From positions 2,666,001-2,730,000 of the forward strand of contig NC_134288.1 in assembly GCF_949628215.1 (NCBI RefSeq): a DNA stretch of 64,000 nucleotides. The letters are read 5' to 3'. Each line of letters starts with the position of its first letter. Positions within the stretch are counted from its first letter, which is position 1. The notes beneath the pieces were generated by a model. That model was given only the letters and a program-made list of their open reading frames with translations, did not search any database and was not told the DNA's origin. Position numbers and translations under genes: made by a program. Shown one piece after another: positions 44,061 through 55,509 of this stretch. The stretch comes from Phalacrocorax aristotelis (taxonomy: Eukaryota; Chordata; Aves; Suliformes; Phalacrocoracidae).

Positions 44061-47000
44061 GCCGAGCTCCCCCAGAAGCTCTGCACAGATAGGTGCTGTC
44101 ACTGCGCCTGGGATGGGCGGTGGCCTCTCCACCCGGGGCCCGCTCTGCCACGTGTTGTTTGGGTCTGGTCTGTCCTGAGCGGGGAGGCAGGTATGTTGTG
44201 GAGGCCCAGAATGGTGCACGGGAGCAGGTTCCCGTGAGCAGCCCGTGCCAGGGCTCAGCCAGAGGGGAGCGGCGGGAGCAACCCCCTCTCGAACAGGAGC
44301 TCACTACCCTGCTGTGCCGCACACGGGCTTGGCCTTGGACGGTCTCCCGTGGAGCATCCCCTGGGGAAGGGAGGCCTTCGGTCCCACAAGGAGACAAGGC
44401 CGAGGGTTGACAGTTGACATTCAAGCGCTAACTGCTCGGCGGTGGAAATTTGTGACCGAGGAACGATCCGGCACGGAGGGCAAGGAGGCCCCACTGCGAG
44501 AAGGGGTTGACCTGGCTGGAAGCAGGGGTGCCAGAGACAGCAGGACTCCCTGCAAGGGAGTGCAGTTTCCCTGGGTGATTAGAAACAGCCTCGGCACTGC
44601 CTTGTAGCCATCCTGGAACGGAAGCTCTCAGGGGCCACCTCTGACTGGCCAGCAGAGCTGCTCTGGGAGATGGGCCCACGGCCCAGCTGAGGTGCCCCAG
44701 GCAAACCGCTCAAACTGCTCACGGGATGGGCGCTGGTGCAAGGGGAGGGAAGGAACCTGCTTGTGACGCATCATTGCCGACTCCAGGTAGAGCCGCTCTG
44801 CCCAATGCATTGTTCGGGTTTTTTGGTTTAGCTTGGTTGTTTTTCGTATTCAAGCACAAACGTGGGTTTAGTTTGCCTCGAGGGGTGCCGTAAAAATTCC
44901 CCAATAGCAGGAAACAGAGCCCGGCCTACCCAGAGAACCTCTCGAGTCTTTGGTTTACCACTCTGCCCATCTGCAGAGAGAAAGTAACCCCAGCTGCAGG
45001 GAGCCTACAGCGGGCACCTGGAGGGGCCCTCACAGCCCTGCGACACCGGCAACAAGGGACATGTTGTGCAGGAGTTCTTTAGCTCTAACTTCTGGAAGGC
45101 CTTCCCACAGGAACTGCTATGTATCGGAGGCTGTGAGCAGTGGCTCGAGGTAAGGCGTGAGCTCCCTCAGTCTCTCTCTCCACCCCAGCCTCTTTCCCGG
45201 GACAATGCCAGCCCTTCAGGATCACCAGCACTCGTCCCCACACCTCCACAGCCAGCCCCTCTCTCCCCCAGGCTAAAGGCGTCCTTCTCTCCTGGCTGGC
45301 CAAACCAGAGGTCCCTCCTGTTCCCTGGCAAGACGGTCAGCACGCAGATGCAGAGAGGGAAATGCTCGCTGCAGGCAGCTAGGTATGCTCCCGAGCACCT
45401 TGGCTGCCCCTGGAGCAGCCAGCCCCTCGGGCCCTCTTCTCACTCATGTCAGCACCAGAAAACACCAGCAGCCAAACCACCTTCCCTCTGCTACTCCAGC
45501 CCTGCCCGGTCACTCTGGATTCTGTTCTGAATTGCCTTCTTTCTGTTCGTGCCCTCTCCTCGACTGGAATGGCAAAACCCCGTGACACGGGGGTGAGAAT
45601 ATCTTTGTAAGCAAACTGGCTGGCAGGACGGAGACACGCAGCGCCGCGTGCCTCTGTCGCCTCTGCACCCCGGCCCCTGCCGAGGCTTTCGGCAGAGACC
45701 GCCTTCCTCCTGCCCTCGCTGAGCTCCTGGGCTCAGAAGTGCCGTGAACTTCAGTGGGTCTCTTTGCAGGGACGTCACCACGCTCGTAACATCGCAGGCT
45801 GTCCCAGCTGATGTGTGGCCATGGGATCCTCTCCGTGAGCTTTACCGATACCCCAACACACCGCAGTGTGCTGGTTTTGGCTGACAAGGCGTTAATTCTC
45901 CTCCCCGTGGGGCGCCGGCTACCTTTCCAGCTTCCCGCGCTCTGCCACGTCGGCGGGAGGCTGGCAGGGGCAGAGGGGCAGGGCCACGGCGGGGGCGGCT
46001 GCCCGCCGCTGCCCAACGGCATGTTCATTCCGTAGCATGTGACACCATGGCCAGTATATTAAGGGGGGGGCAGTTTTCGGCTCGGAAGAGGCGCGCCGTG
46101 GGGCGGGCGGGCGCCTGCGTCGCGTGGCGTATTTCCGCCCTTCATTCCCCTCCCCCGCCCCGCCCGGGTTTTGCGCCTCTCGTTGTTCTCATTTCCATTG
46201 CATTGTTGTTGTTTGGGGTTTTTTTCGAAATCTTAATCATCGAACTGTTCTTATCTGAACCCACGAGCGTTACCCTTCTGATTCTGATTTGGGGTTTTCT
46301 CCGAAATCTTAATCATCGAACTGTTCTTATCTGAACCCACGAGCGTTACCCTTCTGATTCTCTCCCCGATCTGCCCGTGGGGGAGTGAGCGAGCGGCTGT
46401 GCGGGGCTGAGCTGCCGGCTAAACCACGACACACAGGTAAGGAGCGGTCTCTGTTTTTAAAGTGATGGAACCCCAGAGGTGTGACACAACTTCCAAGGGG
46501 GTCTTAGTTTAGCTAGTTCCTGTCACTTTTGTGACTCCCTGACTTGCACTGCACAGGGCGTTCTGCTCTGCCTTGCCTGGCTTCTTACAGGCAGAGCCCG
46601 GCGGATGCACGGTCTGGCGTCTGCTGCGGCTCTCGGGCGTCCCTGTGCTTTCCAGCTGCAGAGGAACTGCACACAGGGCCTCGCACGTCCCCTACCGGGA
46701 CCACATACAGCTCCGGCAGCGCTTCCTGAGGGTGCAAATGTCTGTGAACACGGCGCAAGGGGCGTCGCTGTTGTGGCTGAGGAGCCAACGCCGCAGGGAG
46801 AGGGGAGTCGGGGCACAGCCGATGCCGCTCCTGCGCTTGCAAAGCAGGAGAAGAGCGGCAGCTGGCGCATGTGCAAGAGGCTGCTTTGGAAGCAGAGGAG
46901 CATGGTTCCTGGGCCGTGCACTTTGCTGTTTCCCGCGAGACCCACGGTAATCATCGGCACGTACCATTTATTACTCTCCCTGTTTCTTGCCTTTGTTTAA

Positions 47001-47434
47001 CAAGAGAGCCTGGCAGGACCTCTCCCGTTTCAAAGCTGCCACGACGACCTGAGGAGGACAGGCGACGCACCACCGATCCCAAACGCGGGCACGCAGTCGT
47101 TAGGCTCGATGGTCGGGCCGCCGTTCAGCAGGACCTAGACGGGCTGGAGGAAGGGGCCATCGGCGACCTCACCGCATCCAGCCCCAAAGCGGTAGGAAGT
47201 GAGAGCCGAAGCGAGCAGCAGAGACGAGGGCGGGGGAGGCTGACTGGGAAGGGGGCAGAGAGGTGCCTGGGCTGAAGGGGAGCCTGAGGAAAGGGCAGGT
47301 GAGGGGTTTCCCTCGGCCTCTGTTAGCCTTCTGCGTTGTTTCTCAAGACGCGAATCGGGAATTGGATGTTGACTGCTGTGGGCCAACAATCCAATTCAGT
47401 GCAGTCGCCTGACTCGAGGCTGCTTTGCCCGTGA
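44061..47434 (+). other. Candidate second gene, units 6-7
   Basis: Counterpart of 6729-10036. The pyrimidine tract before the last segment has one change (CTGTTAGCC). Confidence 0.28.
45867..46431 (+). mobile_element. Solo LTR with 76-bp internal duplication, unit 7
   Basis: Same insertion and same form as unit 6. Confidence 0.85.
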
Positions 47435-47543
47435 CAGGGAAGAGGTCTAAAAAGGAAAAGGGGGAAAGCTGAGCTAAGAAGGAGCCTCTCTGCTGTGGCC
47501 GTTCCTTGCATCTCTTCCCGCTTGTCGAGGATGCCTGCTTTGC

Positions 47544-47654
47544 TTCACAGAATCGCAGAGGAGTTGAGGTGGGAAGGGCCCTGTGGAGATGACCTCTCAA
47601 AGCGCGCTCAGCAAGAGCGGGTGGCCCACAGGCCTGTCCCATGGTCCGGTGGGC
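47544..47654 (-). mobile_element. CR1 remnant, unit 7
   Basis: Counterpart of 2705-2815. Confidence 0.6.
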
Positions 47655-47739
47655 GGCAGCCGGGCGGCGGCACGGCAACGCAGCGATGTGACAACGCTGC
47701 AACGTGACAACACTGTGATGCGACAATGCCCCGTGGCTC

Positions 47740-47893
47740 TATATAGCCGCTCGCTGGGAGCCTCTGGAGCGAGCGGAGTCAGCGCAGGGTCGCAGCTCCA
47801 CGAGAGCTCTTGGAAGGAGCCGCGGAGCGCCGTCTCACTGCTGGCGTCCGAAAGGCAGACGCACTGCCGAGTGCACTGGGAGAGAGGAGAGAG
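47740..47893 (+). promoter_or_regulatory. TATA promoter and exon 1, unit 7
   Basis: TATATA at 47740, donor at 47893/47894. The motif block has changed most here (CAACGTGACAACACTGTG), giving an ACGTGACA element also seen in units 8 and 9. Confidence 0.7.
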
Positions 47894-48083
47894 GTGAGCA
47901 GCGGGGCCGACGGAGAGGGCTCAGCCGGGGAGCCCCGGGTGTGGCAGGGTTGCTCTGGGGCCTTGGCACATGCCCTTTCTTGCAAGTGCCATGCAGGAGG
48001 CTTCTTGAGCTGGCACCTGAGTGTCTCTGTCTTCCTAGCTCGGGCACAGGAGACGGCACCTGGGAGAAGGAGCTACTGGGCTG

Positions 48084-51082
48084 ATGGATCCGAGGCTGCT
48101 GGACCTCCCCCTCGGGGTCAAAATCCCTGTGTTGCCCGGCTCCAAGCCTGTCTTCTGCAGGGCAAAGCTGGGGGAAAAGGTAAACGAAGCAGAAAGGGGT
48201 AGAAAAGCTCTCTTCTTTTACGGGGTCCCCGTCATTCAGAGAAGGGGCGGCCTTGTGGCCACCTGCTCTACCGCGGGAGCTGCAGCCCTTCAGTCGCACA
48301 GGGCTGGGGAGGCGGGGGGAGCGCGTGGCTCCGTGGTGCCAAGAGGAAGGAGGACTTGCCCCATAGCGGTGCTCCAGGCTGGCCAGAGCTGGATGGAGAG
48401 GAGTCTTCCAGCTACCTTTAGCTTTGCACAGCACAGCTTGGCACCTCTGGGGAGCAGCGCAATCCTGTTTTGCAACAAGGGTGAATTGCCTGAGGAAAAG
48501 GCATGGCTGTAGGCAACATTGCAGCTCAGCTCCTTACAGGTGCAGCACGGGGTGCACCCCTCTCACCCCCGCAGTAAACAGCTCCTTGTCTGCCTCCAGC
48601 ACCGGTAGAGATAGCCACCGGACGGGGGGGTGTAGGCAGAGGCCGCCTTCTCCGCTGGAGAGTCTCTGATGTAGCGAGAGCTCTCCTCTGGGTGGGAAGC
48701 AAGCCAGGGACTAGCCTGTACCTCGGAGCTTTGGAAATGCCAGCCTGTGTGTGTGAGGAGCTCGGAAGCATGTTCGTCTCCGCTGCTCTCTCCTGACCTG
48801 GAGTTCATCCTCTGGAACATCTCCCTTACAGCTTCAGCGGCCCTCATGCTATTTTGACCTGGGAGATCCCTACAGTCGCCGACTGCCCACAGAGTACAAC
48901 AGCCTGCACGACCCCCATCTCCGGGCCTACCACAAACGCCAAGACAACCTGCAGAGGCTGAAGAGAGGGGGTTTCGTCACCAGCGATGGCAAGGTAGGTT
49001 TGGCCGATAGTCGTCGGGCCGATAAAAACGGTTCCCTCCGAGCGGGGTTCCCTGAGCGCAGAGGGAGCACGTGCAGAGGAGCAGCCCCCCTCCCGCTGGG
49101 TTTGGGCTGTTTCGGGGAAGGCAGCCTGCTGCCAGTAGCTGGCTTGACAGCGTTCGGGCGATTTCTGCCCTCGTCTCTCCGTAGGTGGTTTGCACTCTGA
49201 AGGAGTTCAACGAGTACAGGCAGTATCTGACCGGACTCAAGCTGGAGGCAGAGTACGTGTTCAGGCGAGAGGAGGTAGGCAAAGCGCAGTGTTGGCGGAC
49301 GCCTGTCAGCGGCACGGTGCCGAGGGCTGGGGCTTGGCTCGCGGCATCTCGGGGGGGGCGCTCAGTGCAGAAGAGACGAGGGCTGTGCTCGTGGGCCAGG
49401 CGTGGTGCCGGGGAAAGGACTAGCCGGCTCAGAGCTGAGCCAGCGCAGGGTGCTGGGGTGGGCACGGGCAGGAAGGTCATGTGCGAGCCCGCGTTGTCCT
49501 GAGGGAACCCTTCTCTTGTGCCCTCGCCGCGTGGCTGAAGCAGAGCGCTGGCCTGGGCCCGCGTGAAGCCTCAGCACGCAGGGGCGGGAGCGCTTGTCTG
49601 GGCAACGGCGAGCCACAACGCGGTGTCACCTTGCAGGAAAGGCTTCGGCAACGCCTGGCCACGTTAAGGGATGCCCACAAACCGCTGGGGACAATCGACG
49701 CTTCGTGCCTGCTGGAGCAGCTGTGGCAGCCTCAAAGACCACCTTGCCCACCTCCACCCGCGAGCAGAAAGATCTCCCTGAAATCGGGGCGCTGCAGGAG
49801 AATGAAAGCAGCTTTGGATGAAGGCCAAACCTGCTCCCAACCTGAGCTGGGACAGGAAGGTGCTGAGCTGCCCAGGAGGGTCAGTAGCGGTGCTGACTCC
49901 GGCAAGCAGCCAGACCGCGCTGCAGACAGCGTGTCCAGAGCTGCGTCTCAACAACAAGCCGCAACAGAAGCCCAGAAGCTTGAAGAGGTGGCTGAGGCTG
50001 TGGTGTGGGAAGTGTTGCAGAGGGTGAAGGCTCCTCGGGCTCAGGCTGCCTGCGTTTTAAGGAGGGCTGCCCAGGGGATCAGGGGAAGCTTGTGTGGCAG
50101 CGCCGGAGGAGCAGAGCCTTCGGAGACTTCTCCTTCACTTTGCCAGCAGGAAATCGGACGGGTGGCCAAAGAGCTCGTAGCGACCGTGCTGGAGAGCTTG
50201 GCAAAGGCTTTGACATCCAGCATGGCCACAGCGTGTGAGCCAGGGCCGGCAGGCAGGCGGAAGGAGCGACCTGTTGCCGGAGGAGCCACCCGAGCCGAGG
50301 AAGAGAAATCGGGGCAAGCTGAAACAGCAGCTTCCGATGGAGCGTCTGCAGAGGCTTCCCTGGACAAACTCATCAGAGAAGTTGTTGACGGCGTTTGCTG
50401 CACCTTGGAATCCTTTGCAACTTCTCAGGTTGAACGAGACCCTAGCTGCAAATATTCCAACAGCCTGGAGCTTCCTGGGAGAAATCTCTCCAAGAGACAG
50501 GCGCAGCCATCCCAGGCGCCTTTCTCAAGGCAGGCTGTGGAACAAGCACAGGGACTCCCCAGAGCATCTCAACAGCAGAGCCTGGAAGCAAGCAAGGGAC
50601 CAAAGTCGCTTGCCTTGCAGCCACTGCCAAACAGAGTCGCTGCTGATGCCTCGCAACTCAGTGGCACGACTGCCGGGGAGAGCATCCAAAATGCCTCCTC
50701 CGGAGTTCAGCAGCACCACGCCGAACGGGCTGGGTATGCCACAACTGTTGTCCCTGAGGTTCTTGCAACGGCGCCGAAGTTCGAGCGAGAACTGACGCCG
50801 AAGCCGACAGCCTTAGCCAACACTTTGGCTATAAGGACCATGGCAAGCCGCATCATCGACTCTGTTTTAGAGCGGAGCTGTCAACCCGGGCCTGCCCTGA
50901 GTCCCAGACTGAATTTTGGAAGGTGCGTCGCAAAGCTGCCTGCACCATCAGATGGAAAGGAGAGCTATCCCGCTGAGGACGTCCTCCCCTCCGTGTGCCC
51001 ACACTTCTCCGGACAGCCCGTCGTCCGGCGGGTGCGAAGCCCCCTGCCCGGGCAGGAGCACAGCGCAGAGCAGTGCGCGTAA
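48084..51082 (+). CDS. FSIP2-like: FSIP2-like, unit 7 (597 aa, intact)
   Basis: Coding exons 48084-48179, 48832-48993, 49185-49274 and 49637-51082. The 5' UTR just before the start codon is 5 bp shorter than in units 1 to 6 (GGGCTGATGG retained). Changes from unit 1: G47S in the conserved FSIP2 N-terminus (private), M136I, R146W, S152P, L172M, L278S, I369V and R456Q. The frame is intact. Confidence 0.84.
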
Positions 51083-51242
51083 AGCTTGTGCAAGGCGAGC
51101 CCCAGCAGCCCGTGTCAGAAAGGAGGGTGTTAGCTGGCAGGCTTGTGGACACTGTCCTGAGGAGGTGTGTGGCAGGAGAGGTGCAGAGCCCCTGGGCAGC
51201 TCCACCAGGCAGCACACACAGACCTTACGCCCTTGTGCTCGC

Positions 51243-51248
51243 AATAAA
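51243..51248 (+). promoter_or_regulatory. Poly(A) signal AATAAA, unit 7
   Basis: AATAAA three bases nearer the stop than in other units because of a 3-bp loss in the 3' UTR. Confidence 0.85.
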
Positions 51249-51562
51249 GAGCTCACTCCCAAGTGCTTGCTTGTGCCTACCTACGTTCAAGCCAGCCCAG
51301 GCTGTGTCTGGGCATTTTCCCTGCGGCAATCTCCCTCGTCTTTTTCCCTCCTGCGGCCTCCGTCACGCTAAGACCCGATTTTAGAGGGAATCTTAACCAC
51401 GGAGGCGAGAAGTAGCCAGCATTTTTGTCTTGTTTAGCAAGCTTTGCTGCCAGGCTAGCGGAGGGGACGGGTCCAGTTCTAGGAGGCCTGGCTTTCACCT
51501 TCTGTGAGGGACAATGTTGGCCTTCGCCTTGAGATCCTTTTTGCAGGGCCCTTTCTCCTCAG

Positions 51563-54500
51563 GCCAAGCTCCCCCAGAAGCTCTGCACAGATAGGTGCTG
51601 TCACTGCGCCTGGGATGGGCGGTGGCCTCTCCACCCGGGGCCCGCTCTGCCACGTGTTGTTTGGGTCTGGTCTGTCCTGAGCGGGGAGGCAGGTATGTTG
51701 TGGAGGCCCAGAATGGTGCACGGGAGCAGGTTCGCATGAGCAGCCCGTGCCAGGGCTCAGCCAGAGGGGAGCGGCGGGAGCAACCCCCTCTTGAACGGGA
51801 GCTCACTACCCTGCTGTGCCGCACACGGGCTTGGCCTTGGACGGTCTCCCATGGAGCATCCCCTGGGGAAGGGAGGCCTTCGGTCCCACAAGGAGACAAG
51901 GCCGAGGGTTGACAGTTGACATTCAAACGCTAACTGCTCGGCGGTGGAAATTTGTGACCGAGGAACGATCCGGCACGGAGGGCAAGGAGGCCCCACTGCG
52001 AGAAGGGGTTGACCTGGCTGGAAGCAGGGGTGCCAGAGACAGCAGGACTCCCTGCAAGGGAATGCAGTTTCCCTGGGTGATTAGAAACAGCCTCGGCACT
52101 GCCTTGTAGCCATCCTGGAACGGAAGCTCTCAGGGGCCACCTCTGACTGGCCAGCAGAGCTGCTCTGGGAGATGGGCCCACGGCCCAGCTGAGGTGCCCC
52201 AGGCAAACCGCTCAAACTGCTCACGGGATGGGCGCTGGTGCAAGGGGAGGGAAGGAACCTGCTTGTGACGCATCATTGCCGACTCCAGGTAGAGCCGCTC
52301 TGCCCAATGCATTGTTCGGGTTTTTTGGTTTAGCTTGGTTGTTTTTCGTATTCAAGCACAAACGTGGGTTTAGTTTGCCTCGAGGGGTGCCGTAAAAATT
52401 CCCCAATAGCAGGAAACAGAGCCCGGCCTACCCAGAGAACCTCTCGAGTCTTTGGTTTACCACTCTGCCCATCTGCAGAGAGAAAGTAACCCCAGCTGCA
52501 GGGAGCCTACAGCGGGCACCTGGAGGGGCCCTCACAGCCCTGCGACACCGGCAACAAGGGACATGTTGTGCAGGCGTTCTTTAGCTCTAACTTCTGGAAG
52601 GCCTTCCCACAGGAACTGCTATGTATCGGAGGCTGTGAGCAGTGGCTCGAGGTAAGGCGTGAGCTCCCTCAGTCTCTCTCTCCACCCCAGCCTCTTTCCC
52701 GGGACAATGCCAGCCCTTCAGGATCACCAGCACTCGTCCCCACACCTCCACAGCCAGCCCCTCTCTCCCCCAGGCTAAAGGCGTCCTTCTCTCCTGGCTG
52801 GCCAAACCAGAGGTCCCTCCTGTTCCCTGGCAAGACGGTCAGCACGCAGACGCAGAGAGGGAAATGCTCGCTGCAGGCAGCTAGGTATGCTCCCGAGCAC
52901 CTTGGCTGCCCCTGGAGCAGCCAGCCCCTCGGGCCCTCTTCTCACTCATGTCAGCACCAGAAAACACCAGCAGCCAAACCACCTTCCCTCTGCTACTCCA
53001 GCCCTGCCCGGTCACTCTGGATTCTGTTCTGAATTGCCTTCTTTCTGTTCATGCCCTCTCCTCGACTGGAATGGCAAAACCCCGTGACACGGGGGTGAGA
53101 ATATCTTTGTAAGCAAACTGGCTGGCAGGACGGAGACACGCAGCGCCGCGTGCCTCTGTCGCCTCTGCACCCCGGCCCCTGCCGAGGCTTTCAGCAGAGA
53201 CCGCCTTCCTCCTGCCCTCGCTGAGCTCCTGGGCTCAGAAGTGCCGTGAACTTCAGTGGGTCTCTTTGCAGGGACGTCACCACGCTCGTAACATCGCAGG
53301 CTGTCCCAGCTGATGTGTGGCCATGGGATCCTCTCCGTGAGCTTTACCGATACCCCAACACACCGCAGTGTGCTGGTTTTGGCTGACAAGGCGTTAATTC
53401 TCCTCCCCGTGGGGCGCCGGCTACCTTTCCAGCTTCCCGCGCTCTGCCACGTCGGCGGGAGGCTGGCAGGGGCAGAGGGGCAGGGCCACGGCGGGGGCGG
53501 CTGCCCGCCGCTGCCCAATGGCATGTTCATTCCGTAGCATGTGACACCATGGCCAGTATATTAAGGGGGGGGCAGTTTTCGGCTCGGAAGAGGCGGGCCG
53601 TGGGGCGGGCGGGCGCCTGCGTCGCGTGGCGTATTTCCGCCCTTCATTCCCCTCCCCCGCCCCGCCCGGGTTTTGCGCCTCTCGTTGTTCTCATTTCCAT
53701 TGCATTGTTGTTGTTTGGGTTTTTTTTCGAAATCTTAATCATCGAACTGTTCTTATCTGAACCCACGAGCGTTACCCTTCTGATTCTCTCCCCGATCTGC
53801 CCGTGGGGGAGTGAGCGAGCGGCTGTGCGGGGCTGAGCTGCCGGCTAAACCACGACACACAGGTAAGGAGCGGTCTCTGTTTTTAAAGTGATGGAACCCC
53901 AGAGGTGTGACACAACTTCCAAGGGGGTCTTAGTTTAGCTAGTTCCTGTCACTTTTGTGACTCCCTGACTTGCACTGCACAGGGCGTTCTGCTCTGCCTT
54001 GCCTGGCTTCTTACAGGCAGAGCCCGGCGGATGCACGGTCTGGCGTCTGCTGCGGCTCTCGGGCGTCCCTGTGCTTTCCAGCTGCAGAGGAACTGCACAC
54101 AGGGCCTCGCACGTCCCCTACCGGGACCACATACAGCTCCGGCAGCGCTTCCTGAGGGTGCAAATGTCTGTGAACACGGCGCAAGGGGCGTCGCTGTTGT
54201 GGCTGAGGAGCCAACGCCGCAGGGAGAGGGGAGTCGGGGCACAGCCGATGCCGCTCCTGCGCTTGCAAAGCAGGAGAAGAGCGGCAGCTGGCGCATGTGC
54301 AAGAGGCTGCTTTGGAAGCAGAGGAGCATGGTTCCTGGGCCGTGCACTTTGCTGTTTCCCGCGAGACCCACGGTAATCATCGGCACGTACCATTTATTAC
54401 TCTCCCTGTTTCTTGCCTTTGTTTAACAAGAGAGCCTGGCAGGACCTCTCCCGTTTCAAAGCTGCCACGACGACCTGAGGAGGACAGGCGACGCACCACC

Positions 54501-54860
54501 GATCCCAAACGCGGGCACGCAGTCGTTAGGCTCGATGGTCGGGCCGCCGTTCAGCAGGACCTAGACGGGCTGGAGGAAGGGGCCATCGGCGACCTCACCG
54601 CATCCAGCCCCAAAGCGGTAGGAAGTGAGAGCCGAAGCGAGCAGCAGAGACGAGGGCGGGGGAGGCTGACTGGGAAGGGGGCAGAGAGGTGCCTGGGCTG
54701 AAGGGGAGCCTGAGGAAAGGGCAGGGGAGGGGTTTCCCTCGGCCTCTGTTTGCCTTCTGCGTTGTTTCTCAAGACGCGAATCGGGAATTGGATGTTGACT
54801 GCTGTGGGCCAACAATCCAATTCAGTGCAGTCGCCTGACTCGAGGCTGCTTTGCCCGTGA
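51563..54860 (+). other. Candidate second gene, units 7-8
   Basis: Counterpart of 6729-10036. The first segment begins GCCAAG where units 1 to 6 have GCCGAG. Confidence 0.3.
53369..53857 (+). mobile_element. Solo LTR, avian ERV fossil, unit 8
   Basis: Same insertion, in the short form without the 76-bp duplication. Confidence 0.85.
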
Positions 54861-54969
54861 CAGGGAAGAGGTCTAAAAAGGAAAAGGGGGAAAGCTGAGC
54901 TAAGAAGGAGCCTCTCTGCTGTGGCCGTTCCTTGCATCTCTTCCCGCTTGTCGAGGATGCCTGCTTTGC

Positions 54970-55080
54970 TTCACAGAATCGCAGAGGAGTTGAGGTGGGA
55001 AGGGCCCTGTGGAGATGACCTCTCAAAGCGCGCTCAGCAAGAGCGGGTGGCCCACAGGCCTGTCCCATGGTCCGGTGGGC
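54970..55080 (-). mobile_element. CR1 remnant, unit 8
   Basis: Counterpart of 2705-2815. Confidence 0.6.
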
Positions 55081-55165
55081 GGCAGCCGGGCGGCGGCACG
55101 GCAACGCAGCGATGTGACAACGCTGCAACGTGACAACGGTGTGATGCGACAATGCCCCGTGGCTC

Positions 55166-55319
55166 TATATAGCCGCTCGCTGGGAGCCTCTGGAGCGAGC
55201 GGAGTCAGCGCAGGGTCGCAGCTCCACGAGAGCTCTTGGAAGGAGCCGCGGAGCGCCGTCTCACTGCTGGCGTCCGAAAGGCAGACGCACTGCCGAGTGC
55301 ACTGGGAGAGAGGAGAGAG
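55166..55319 (+). promoter_or_regulatory. TATA promoter and exon 1, unit 8
   Basis: TATATA at 55166, donor at 55319/55320. Upstream motif CAACGTGACAACGGTG, identical in unit 9. Confidence 0.7.
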
Positions 55320-55509
55320 GTGAGCAGCGGGGCCGACGGAGAGGGCTCAGCCGGGGAGCCCCGGGTGTGGCAGGGTTGCTCTGGGGCCTTGGCACATGCC
55401 CTTTCTTGCAAGTGCCATGCAGGAGGCTTCTTGAGCTGGCACCTGAGTGTCTCTGTCTTCCTAGCTCGGGCACAGGAGACGGCACCTGGGAGAAGGAGCT
55501 ACTGGGCTG

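Larger units (their letters stand above)
37257..44763 (+). repeat. Array unit 6 (7507 bp)
   Basis: Carries the 76-bp LTR duplication without the GCGTG expansion. Its right half is nearly identical to the right half of unit 5. Confidence 0.97.
44764..52265 (+). repeat. Array unit 7 (7502 bp, mosaic)
   Basis: The left part to about 47.0 kb resembles unit 6, including the LTR duplication. The right part resembles units 8 and 9, with a 5-bp loss just ahead of the start codon and a 4-bp gain in intron 3. It also has a private 1-bp loss in intron 2 and a 3-bp loss in the 3' UTR. Confidence 0.96.
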
